Origin: Nicotiana tabacum
Lineage: Eukaryota > Streptophyta > Magnoliopsida > Solanales > Solanaceae
Length of the DNA: 64,000 nt
NCBI RefSeq assembly: GCF_000715075.1
Contig: NC_134080.1
Span: 73,749,291-73,813,290 of the forward strand
Reading direction: 5' to 3'
The position numbers and the translations under genes are program-made. Below are positions 46,362 to 56,886 of the stretch, in pieces; position 1 is the first letter of the stretch; each line of letters starts with the position of its first letter. The notes beneath the pieces are model-generated. The model had not been told where the DNA came from. It searched no databases and was given only the letters and a program-made list of their open reading frames with translations.

Positions 46362-48492
46362 CCTTTACATTGATTTATTTATTTATTTTCTTAAATACAC
46401 TTACTCGGACTTTCACCTCCCATGATGATAGTCTAACAGGTGATTTGGCATAGACCCCTAGCATGTGTATTAATTAAAAACTAAATAAATTACGATGGAG
46501 TAGGACCTAAAGCCAGTACCTCCATGGAAGACATACATAACTTTTACCTAATCGTAGAACAGAGGAACAATACAGATTATAAAATTGATGGCACTAAAAC
46601 CAATAAAACATTATGTTACTCTAAGAGCTATCTAATCGTAGGTGACGGAGGTATTATTGGAAAAAATAAATATATTGCATCTAAGAGCTATCCAAGCGTA
46701 AGTGATGGATATATAACTACTTATTTAGCTTACCATTATTGGAAAGGTGAATATATTACAGAGTAGTGACAAGTCCTTTAAAGGTATTGTAAAAGAGGAG
46801 AAAATTGAAAGGAAATAAAATATAGGGTGATGTTAAACGGCTCAACTGGTGTGACCCAACTTTGGCCACATCGGTAAAAAGGTATTCAAAATCCCCTAAC
46901 TAATTAGCCTACATTTTTCTTTCCAAAACACAAAATTAAATTCCAAGCCTTAAAATATGCGAAAATTAAATGTTGAGAACTGAAGAGTCTTATTTATTAT
47001 ATTTGTATTTCCATTATATTTATGTGTATTTTATGTTTATACAAATTATACGATTTAATGTGTATACAAATTATTATATTTTCTTCGTTTCTTAAAAACA
47101 AATACGGTATACGATTTATTATACTTCCTTCATATCAAACAAAGTCAAGTGGACACTTTACCCTATAAAAAATGGATTCAAACCAAGAAAATTCGGCGGT
47201 GCAAGAAAATATGAATCCATATCTACTTATTATTTATATTTCATAATTAAATTGCTAATTATATCCCAAAATATAACGATTCGTGTCAATTGATTAGTGG
47301 AACCATAGTAAACGTAATTATATGGTCGCTATCAATATACGCATGACCTTAATGAATGAAATTATATGTTGGCTACTATACACATATATATAAACGTTCA
47401 ATGTAACTATATATAAAGCGCAACAATGTAATTAACTAGTGTCAATACCTACTTATTATTTATATTTCATAATTAAATTGCTAATTAAATCCTAAAATAT
47501 AACGATTGGTGTCAATTGACTAGTGGAACCATAGTAAACGTAATTTATGGTCGCTATCAATATCTACTTATTATATATACTAGTTTAATGATGACTATAG
47601 TTGCATAGTTATTTAAAATATAACTATAACTCACATGTAGTAATACTTTTTTGATATTGCATTATGATATTGTTATTTTTGTCATATGCTCGTATTTAAA
47701 TTATTTAATTTACTTAATATAAAATATAATATAATAGTTAGTTGAGTCATATACTTTAATATCAAATATGCTAAATTCTTATTTTTAAAATAAAACTTGA
47801 TAGTCACAAAAGAGATAAAACATGATATAGTATGAGAATCATATTAAACTCTCAATTGTTTCGATAGATAATGAGTTTTATGATAATTAATAAATTATTA
47901 GATTAGTAAAGGACCAAATTTATATGACTTTTTTGTCATCTTGATTCTAGATATAATGTAATGGATACGAGCTTATAGTTGTATAAATTCTATATAATTA
48001 ATTACTTACACATGAATTAGATATATTCAATTCGTTCTTTATAAGTATAATTCAAACCTATGAGTAATACTTATTTTGTAAGAATTGCAATATAGTTATT
48101 TTTGTTATGGACTTAAATATTAACCATGTTATAATATTAAGTTTATATAATCGAAAAACTTAGTTTTTGAAACTCTAAAATGAATATTAGTACTTATTTC
48201 AAAAATAAATGCTTAGATATATGAAATTGCTTTAAGTATTTATTTAAAATAATTAAGTATCATATTAAAGTCTTCTATATGAGTACTTATTTTAAAATAA
48301 TTGCTTAAAGATAATAAATTATGCTAAATTCTTATTTAAAATAATAAAGGACCTAATATATATTGAATAAAGTATGAGCTTAACAAGTCAAGAAGTTACG
48401 CATTGATGCCCATAATCTATTATTTTTTTTAATCTTTGTTATTCGAGAATTAATAAAATTTTCAATTATATGCGCTTACTAACTTTTCTGCA
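46362..48492. other. AT-rich intergenic DNA with direct repeats
   Basis: No gene supported. An 80-codon plus frame at 46524-46766 has no family features; it overlaps two copies of CTAAGAGCTATC (46620 and 46680). The rest is very AT-rich with a 115-bp direct repeat listed separately and diverged short repeats at 48200-48350. Confidence 0.5.
47223..47563. repeat. Two direct copies of a 115-bp unit, 227 bp apart
   Basis: 47223-47338 and 47450-47563 share CTTATTATTTATATTTCATA, TAACGATT(C/G)GTGTCAATTGA and GGAACCATAGTAAACGTAAT with about six differences. The start of a third copy (CTACTTATTATATATAC) follows directly at 47564. Confidence 0.85.
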
Positions 48493-48897
48493 TTGTAAGA
48501 AAAATCTAACTTTTTATATTTGAAATTATTTTCATAAAACTTCTCTAATTTTTGGACAAATTCTTATATTGATTTTATAATCAAAGAAATTTTTTTAGCT
48601 ATGAACTTTTTTAATAACTAATTTATTATGGTAAATAATATTGATATGGTAACTTCAAGCGCATGACAAAAATTATAACTAACTACGGAAGTTCATTGGC
48701 TATCTTGATTGTCGCGGTTATATCAATCTATCATAACAAATTATTGTAGCTATTAGGCCAACGATGTTCTCGGTTTCTTATAACTTGAATTTTAAAATAG
48801 TTTTTATATTCAATATTTATTTCAAATCATTATTGTGGCCAACATGTTATAGTTGCAGTAACTTCAAACACGTGACAAAAGTTCATATTTAGCTACA
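48493..48897 (+). mobile_element. CACTA-like transposon remnant, left part (split by element F)
   Basis: The block carries subterminal-type repeats: variants of GTAACTTCAA.CGC.TGACAAAA, TAGCTA and TGTAGCTATTA. They continue directly on the other side of element F. A possible left end is CATTGTAAGAAAAAT at 48493, a decayed form of CACTACAAGAAAAAT. No matching 3-bp duplication was found, so ends are uncertain. Confidence 0.35.
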
Positions 48898-49639
48898 ACA
48901 TTTGTCACGATCCGAATTTTTCACCCTCGGGAGTCGTGATGGAGCCTACTAATGTGAGCTAGGCAAGCCAATCCTTTAACTACTTACTTCATTGTCCAAT
49001 TATTTCTTTTTAACAAATATAAGGCGATAACGTATAAACAGCAGAACTTTAAATTAAAGCGGAATACATCAATAAAATATCTGAAATCTATGTCAATTAC
49101 AATTACTCAAGCCTTAATCACCCAAAATCTGGTGACACAGTGTCATAGACGGGCTAAGATTTACCACATACAAAGTCTGAAGAAAAGATCAATACACTAT
49201 TTCTGAAGCGAAAATATGAAACAGAAAACAAAAGATAGAGGAGATGCCAGGGCCTGCGGACGCCTGCAGGTCTACCTTGGATCTCCACGTGGACTGAAGG
49301 TAGCCTCAAACTACGGTCCAATAGCTGCTCCGGGATCTGCACATAGTGCAGAATGTAGTATTAACACAACTGACCCCATGTGCTGGTAAGTGTCTAGCCT
49401 AACCTCGGCGAAGTAGTGACAAGACTAGGACCAGACTACCAAATAAACATGTGCAATTCTATAATATACAACGGAAAGTAAAGCAGGAATAAACAAGTAA
49501 AGATGGGAGAGGTAAAACATGCTTCGGGGTAATAACAGGTAAAAACAAAATATCAAGAGAATTATAAAGGAATCAAAATCCAACCACCAACAAGAATAAG
49601 GAAAACAAAGGCAGATTTAACTTTTTTTCACATCTTGTT

Positions 49640-49895
49640 GCAGGCGTGCAACTCGATCTCATTTCATGTATCTCGTGGCAGGCGTGCCACCCGCTCCCAT
49701 TTCATTTATCTCATGACAGGCGTGCCACTAGCTCCCATTTCACTTATTTTGTGATAGGCGTACCACCCACTCCCATGTCATTTATCTTGTGGTAGGTGTA
49801 CCACCCGCTCCTATTTCATTATATCTTGTGGTAGGCTTACCACCCGCTCCCATTTCATTATCTTGTGGTAGGCGTACCACCCGCTCCCAATTACA
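49640..49895. repeat. Hairpin minisatellite in element F 3' LTR
   Basis: Six to seven units of about 38 bp: CGTGGCAGGCGTGCCACCCG followed by CTCCCATTTCATTTATCT. The core GTGGCA-GGC-TGCCAC or GTGGTA-GGCG-TACCAC is an inverted repeat, and changes in one arm are often matched in the other (GTGGCAG/TGCCAC, GTGGTAG/TACCAC). Confidence 0.8.
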
Positions 49896-50649
49896 AGCCA
49901 ACAATAATCACAAGGAATCCCGACGAGGGAACAATGATATCTCAATAATATCCCAGCAAGGGAACAATGATGATAATAACATGTAAGGCACAATAAACCA
50001 CATAGGAGTCATAACAATTTATAACACAAGACACACAGGCATGCTTGACACTGACGTATAGATACTCGTCACCATGCCTATACGTTGTACTCCACAATTA
50101 ACACGTAGCAAATAGACACAACTCCTAATCCCTAAAGATAAGGTTAGACCAATCACTTACCTCGATGCCACAAACACAACTAAAGTTTCAATTATGGCTT
50201 TACCCCTTAATTCCACCGCCAATTCGCTCGTATCTAGTCACAAGTTACTTAATTACATCAATAAACGCTAAATGAATCAACCCCAATGCATGAAAATGAG
50301 TTTTCCAAAGTTTTACCCAAAACGTCAAAAATCGCCCTCGGGCTCACATGGTCAAAACCCGAGGTTCAAACCAAAACCCGATTACCCATTCCCCCACGAA
50401 CCCCAATATATAATTTGTTTTGAAATCGGACCTCAAATCGAGGTCCAAAACCCCAATTTTTCAAAAACCTAGGTTCCACCCAAAACACCCAATTTCCCCC
50501 ATGAAAATCATTGATTTTAAGTTGAAATCATGTTAAAAAATATTAATGATTGAAGAAAACTAGTTAAAAATGACTTACAATTGATTTGGAGAAAAAGAAG
50601 CCTTTGAAAAAATGGGTTTAAAATCGTCTATGTATAAAAGTTGCAGGTC

Positions 50650-50945
50650 TCGGGTATGAGAATTGCGAACAGGGGTTCGCAATTGCGAACCCTGACCTCT
50701 GCTAGCTTGGGAATTGCAAAACAGGGCTCGCATTAGCGAACCCTTCAGGAAAATAGGACTTTCGCATTTGCGAATCATGTGTCGCATTTGCGATACATCA
50801 GCCCCCCCCCAGCCATCATCGCATTTGCGAAAGGCTGCTCGCAAATGCGAAATCGTATTTGCGAGGATGAAGTCGCATTTGCGACTCAGGCTGCCAGTCC
50901 ACCTTTTCGCATTTGCGAACTAGGCTTCGCATTTGCGAAGCCTGC
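50650..50945. repeat. CpG-palindrome cluster in element F 3' LTR
   Basis: About twelve copies of TTCGCATTTGCGAA, TCGCAATTGCGA and related forms in both orientations; the partner cluster in the 5' LTR is at 58800-59000. Confidence 0.6.
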
Positions 50946-51678
50946 AGACATGATACACCAGCTGAGAATTTCTGCAATTTTCTATGTTCAAAATGCACCC
51001 CGTGGCCTATCCAAAACTCACCCGAGCCATCGGGGCTCCAAACCACATATATACACAACCTCTAAAATATCCCACAGACTTATTTGTGTAATCAAATCAC
51101 CAAAATACGTCATGAACATCGAATTAAACCTCAAAATCAATGAAATTTCTCAAAACTTCTTTAAACATCAAATTTTGCATTTAAGGTCCGAATCACGTCA
51201 AATGGATTCCGTTTCTTACAAAACTTCATAGGATCATCTTAAATCACATACAAGACCTGTACCGGGCGTCTAAACCAAAATAAGGGCCCGATACTATTAA
51301 GTTCTAATATAAATTCATTTCCAAACCTTATAATAATTTCAGAAAATAATTTTTTTCAAAAATTCATTTCTCAAGCTTGGGACCTCGGAATTCGATTCCG
51401 GGTATACGCCCAAGTCCTATGTTTTTCTATGGACCCTCTGGGACTGTCAGATCATGGGTCTGAGTCCGTTTACCCAAAACATTGACCGAAGTCAAATTAA
51501 TTCATTTTATAGTTGAAATTTATCATTTTTCACAGATTTTCACATATAGGCTTTCCGGTTTCGCGCTCGGACTGCGCATGCAATTATAGGTGATGCTAAA
51601 AGAGGTTTTAAGGCCTCGGAATGTAGAATTCATTTTAAAAACAAGTGATGACCTCTTGGGTCATCACATTCTCCACCT

Positions 51679-54600
51679 CTAAAACAACCGTTCATCCTCG
51701 AACAGACAGAAGAAGGAAGTACCTGAGTCGGGGAAAAGATGGGGATAACGGCTCCGCATATCGGACTTGGACTCCCAGGTCGTTGCCTCAGGAGGCTGAC
51801 CTCTCCACTGAACATGAACAGAAGGAAAACTCTTCGATCTCAACTGACAAACCTGCCGATCTAGAATAGCCACCGGCTCCTCCTCATAAGACAAGTCCTT
51901 GTCCAACTGGACAATGCTGAAATATAACACATGGGATGAATCGCCGTGATATTTCCGAAGCATGGACACATGAAACACTGGATGCACGGCTGATAAGCTC
52001 GGCGGTAATGCAAGTTTATAAGCCACCTCTCCTACTCGATCCAGAATCTCAAATGGGCCAATGAACCTAGGGCTAAGCTTGCCCTTCTTCCCAAATCTCA
52101 TCACGCCCTTCGTAGGCGACACTCGAAGCAATACCCGCTCACCAACCATGAATGCCAAATCACGAACCTTGCGGTCAGCATAACTCTTTTACCTGGACTG
52201 AGCTATACGAAGCCTATCCTAAATAATCCTGACCTTGTCCAAAGCATCCTGAACCAGATCCGTACCCAACAATCGAGCCTCTCCCGACTCAAACCATCCA
52301 ACCGGAGACCGACACCGCCTACCATATAAAGCCTCATAAGGAGCCATCTGGATACTCGACTGGTAGCTGTTGTTGTAGGCAAACTCTGCTAAAGGCAAAA
52401 CTGATCCCACGAGCCTCCAAAGTCAATGACACAAGCTCGGAGCATATCCTCCAAAATCTGAATAGTCCGCTCGGACTGCCCATCCGTCTGAGGATGAAAC
52501 ATTGTGCTCAACTCAACCCGCGTGCCCAACTCTTACTAAACTGCCCTCCAGAAGCGTGAGGTAAACTGCATACCTCGATCCGAAATGATAGACACGGGCA
52601 CACCATGAAGGCGAATAATCTCCCGGATATAGTTCTCAGCTAACCTCTCAGAAGAATAGGAGACTGCCACAGGAATGAAATGCGCTGACTTGGTCAGCCT
52701 ATCAACAATTTCCCATACTGCATCGAACTTCCTCTGAGTCTGTGGGAGTCCAACAACGAAATCCATAGTGATCCGCTCCCACTTCCACTCGGGAAGCTCA
52801 ATCCTCTGAAATGAACCACCGGGCCTCTGATGCTCATACTTAACCTGCTGACAATTCAAACACTGAGCCACATATGCAATGATATCCTTCTTCATTTTCC
52901 GCCACCAATAATGCTGCCGCAAATCCTGATACATCTTCGCGGCGCCCGAATGAATAGAGTACCAAGAACTATGGGCCTTCTCTAAAATCAACTCTCGGAG
53001 GCCATCCACATTAGGCACACAAACTCGACCCTGCAATCTCAAAACTCCATCATCGCCCAAGGTAACCTGCTTGGCACCTCCGTGCTGCACCGTGTCTCTA
53101 AGGACACACAAATGGGGATCATCATATTGCCGATCTCGTATACGCTCCAATAAAGAAGAACGAACAACCGTGCAAGCTAACACACGACTGGGCTTAGAAA
53201 CATCCAACCTCACGAACTGATTGGCCAAAGCCTGAACATCCAAAGCAAGCGGTCTCTCACCGACCGAAATATAAGCAAGACTGCCCATACTGGCTGACTT
53301 CCTACTCAAAGCATCGACACCACATTGGCCTTTCCCGGATGATATAAGATAGTGATATCATAATCTTTCAACAACTCCAACCACCTCTTATGCCTCAAAT
53401 TCAACTCCTTTTGCTTGAACAAATACTGCAGACTCTTGTGATCCGTGAACACCTCACATGCCACGCCATACAGATAATGCCTCCAAATCTTCAACGCGTG
53501 AACAATGGCTGCCAACTCCAAATCATGAACCGGATAGTTCTTCTCATGAATCTTCAACTACCGCGAAGCATAAGCAATGACTTTGCCATCCTGCATCAAC
53601 ACTGCACCAAGTCCAATACGAGATGCATCACAATAAACTGTGTAAGGCCCTGAACCTGTGGGAAAAACCAACACCGGTGCCGTAGTCAGGTCTATCTTGA
53701 GCTTCTGAAAGCTCGCCTCACACTTGTTCGACCACCTGAACTGGGCACCCTTCTGGGTCAACTTGGTCATCGGGTCTGCGATAGATGAAAACCCCTCCAC
53801 GAACCGACAATAGTAGCCTGCCAATCCCAAGAAGCTCTGAATCTCCATAGCTGATGCTGGTCTAGGCCAATTCTTGACTGTCTCAATCTTCTTCGGATCA
53901 ACCTGAATACCCTCTGCTAATACAATATGTCCTAGAAATGCAACTGAACTCAACCAGAACTCACACTTCGAGAACTTAGCATATAATTGACTATCACTCA
54001 AGGTCTGAAGAACCGCTCTAAGATGCTGCCGTGCTTCTCCCGATTGCGAGAATAAATCAAAATATCATCAATGAAGACTATCACGAACGAATCCAAATAA
54101 GGCCTGAACACTCGGTTCATCAAATCCATAAAAGCTGCTGGGGCATTTGTCAACCAGAATGACATCACCAAGAACTCATAATGCCCGTACCGAGTGCGAA
54201 AAGCTGTCTTAGGGACATCAGATGCCCTAATCCTTAACTGATGGTAGCCAGATCTCAAGTCAATCTTCGAAAATACCTTGGCACCCTGAAGCTAATCAAA
54301 CAAATCATCAATCCTCGGCAATTGATACTTATTCTTGATTGTAACCTTGTTCAACTGCCGGTAATCAATACACATTATCATCGATCTGTCCTTCTTTTTA
54401 ACAAACAACACCGGCGCACCCCAAGGCAAAACACTGGGTCTAATGAAACCCTTCTCAAGCAAGTCTTGTAACTGTTCCTTTAACTCTTTCAACTCAGACG
54501 GGGCCATACGATACGACTGGATAGAAATGGGTTGAGTGCCCGGAGCCAAATCAATGCAAAAATCAATATCTCTGTTGGGTTGCATACACGACAGATCTGA

Positions 54601-54828
54601 AGGGAAGACCTCAGGAAACTCACGAACAATGGGCACAAAATCAATAGAAGGGACCTCAACACTAGAATCACGAACATATGCCAAATAGGCCAAACACCCC
54701 TTCTCTACCATACGTCGAGCCTTCACATAAGAGATAACACTACGGGTAGAATGACTAGGAGTCCTTCTCCACTCTAAACGAGGTAAACCCGGCAAGGCTA
54801 AGGTCACAGTCTTGGCATGACAGTCCAA
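51679..54828 (-). pseudogene. Element F reverse transcriptase, RNase H, integrase and chromodomain (lightly broken)
   Basis: Reading down the minus strand: reverse transcriptase 54828-54064, with FIDD at 54075-54064. RNase H is at 53700-53306 ('[20 protein letters not shown]', '[20 protein letters not shown]'). The integrase zinc-binding part and core (53309-52536) include 'NCQQVKYEHQRPGG', 'MDFVVGLPQTQRKFD' and 'ISDRGMQFTSRFW'. The integrase C-terminus and chromodomain (52158-51679) end in [19 protein letters not shown]. Four or five frameshifts or stops interrupt an otherwise collinear pol, for example between 53306 and 53557 and around 52210-52535. Confidence 0.9.
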
Positions 54829-55172
54829 GATAGTGTGGTAATAACTAGTCCATCCCTAATACGACAACAAAATCGACCATGTCCAAAAGAAGCAAATCTA
54901 CACAAGTCTGAAAACCTCCAATCACAACCATACATGAACGATGGACTCGATCTACCATAATAGAATCCCCACCGATGTAGACACATAAACAGGATCACTC
55001 AAAGAATCACTAGGCATGACCATATACAGTGCAAAATAAGAGGACACATACGAGTACGCAGACCCTGGATCAAATAACACTGAAGCATCTCTATCACAAA
55101 CCAGAACCATACCTGTAATAACTGCATCAGAAGCCTCAGTGTCGGGCCTGGCTAGAAGAGCATAACATCAGG
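54829..55172 (-). pseudogene. Element F protease
   Basis: Minus-strand translation gives LFDPGSAYSYVSSYF with the catalytic Asp codon intact (55071-55069) and '[19 protein letters not shown]' near 54900-54845. A stop and frameshift separate it from reverse transcriptase. Confidence 0.75.
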
Positions 55173-56689
55173 GCTAGGCCCCACCACCTTGAACTACATC
55201 TCTGGGAAGGCCTCCTGCTTGCTGGCCTCTACCTCTAGCGGTCTGAGCTCCACCTCTAACACCTCTACCTCCACCTCTAGCCCCTCTACCCCTACCTCTA
55301 GCTGGCTGGGCGGTCTGTGGAACACCTGGTACCTGAACTATGGCACAGGAACCCTGATGCCGAGAGCTACTTGGTGCTCGAGGGCAATACCTAGCAATGT
55401 GCCTCATGTCACCCCAAGTAAAACAAGCCCTCGGTTTCTAGGGCTGACGACTCTAAAAACTCTGACAGCGGCGGTGCACTGATAGAAGCTGGTGGTGCAC
55501 TGTGGGACTGTTAATCAGAATATTGCATCTGAGAACCACAACGACCTGAAGCACCATGAGAAACCTGAAGTGCTAACTGAAAAGGCCTAGGAGGATGGCC
55601 TCTACCATATGAATCCCTACCTCCAGACGAAGTACCACTAAATCTGCCTGAATGACGGGGCCTCTTGTCCGACCCATGACCACCTCTCTGCGATAGAACC
55701 ATCTCCACTCTTCTGGCCACAGAGGCCACCTCCTAAAAAGATATCTCACTCACAGTCTCCCTAGTCATCTGAAGACAAATCGGCTGAATAAGTCCATCAA
55801 TGAACCTCATCACCCTCTCTCTCTCTCGGTGGGAAGTATGACAAGAGCATGGCGAGCTAGATCAATAAACCTGGTCTCGTACTGGGTAACAGTCATAAAA
55901 CCTTGCTGGAGACACTCAAACTGCCTCCGATAGGCGTCTCTCTGAGTGATGGGGAGGAACTTCTCCAGAAATAGCTGAGTAAACTGCTTCCAAGTCAAAG
56001 CTGGCGATCCGGCTGGTCTAGCCAAACAAAAATCCCTTCACCAAGACTTGGCGGATCCAGACAAGTGAAAAGTGTTAAAATCGACCCCATTGGTCTCAAC
56101 TATCCCCATGTTCCTGAGAACCTCATGACAACATCTAGATAATCCTGGGGATCCTCAGTAGATGCACCGCTGAAAGTAGTAGTAAAGAGCTTAGTGAACC
56201 TATCCAGCCTCCACAAAGCATCGGTAGACATAGCTGCTCCATCACTTGTCTGAGCTACCATACCCAGCTGAGCTGCTCCAATTGCTGAACTGCCGGAGTC
56301 TGAAACTGGGGAGCTACCTGCTCCGGAGTGCGAGTAGCAGGAGTCTGGGTTCCTCCTCCAACCGGAGAGACGGCTGGTGCTACAGGAAACAAGCCTGCCC
56401 GGGTGACACTCTCCATAAGGCCCACTAGATAGACCAGAGCATATTGGAGAACTAGGGTAGCAATAAACCCCTCTGGGACCTGAGCTAGGGCCACCGGAAT
56501 TGCTGGGGCCGGAACCTCATCATCAAAGTCAACCTAAGGCTCCGCCACTGGTGCTGCTGCTCGGGGATGAGCTCTGCCCCTACCTCGGCCTCTAGCACAG
56601 CCTCGGCCTCGCCCTCTGCCCCTCGTGGGAGCTGCTACTGGGGGCTCGAGCTGCTGGTCAGTGGATGAGGAAGCGCGTGTTCTTGCCAT
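55173..56689 (-). pseudogene. Element F gag
   Basis: The ATG at 56689 opens MARTRASSSTDQQLEPPVAA, like the gag of element C, followed by a Gly-Arg rich run. The core 'RPAGSPALTWKQFTQLFLEK' and 'YRRQFECLQQGFMTVTQYE' is at 56025-55810. The knuckle region near 55400 reads CFTWGDMRHIARYC: the second Cys is replaced by Trp. A Gly-Arg tail (55330-55190) follows. Stops near 56250 and frameshifts 56240-56030 interrupt it. Confidence 0.85.
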
Positions 56690-56872
56690 CTACGAAAGAA
56701 TAGAGTAGAAATCAAATTGGCATTGAGAAACCAAACCGCAGGATAGGAAAGAATAAATGTGAAGTTTTTCCTAACTCTGTAGCCTCTGGGGGATAAATAC
56801 AGACGTCTCCATACCGATCCCTCAGACTCTACTAAGCTTGTTTGTGAGCTGTGAGACCCATGTAACCTAGCG

Positions 56873-56884
56873 CTCTGATACCAA
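56873..56884 (-). promoter_or_regulatory. Primer-binding site of element F
   Basis: Minus-strand TGGTATCAGAGC, two to three bases after the 5' LTR end, matches the initiator tRNA-Met 3' end. Confidence 0.9.
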
Positions 56885-56886
56885 CT

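Larger units (their letters stand above)
48903..51668 (-). repeat. 3' LTR of element F
   Basis: Plus strand TGTCACGATCC..GGGTCATCACA. Contains a hairpin minisatellite (49640-49895) and CpG-palindrome cluster (50650-50945). Confidence 0.9.

Noticed and set aside
46524..46766. 80-codon plus-strand frame MEDIHNFYLIVEQRNN..
   Set aside because: No recognisable domain, lies in AT-rich repeat sequence and contains an internal duplication of a 12-mer.
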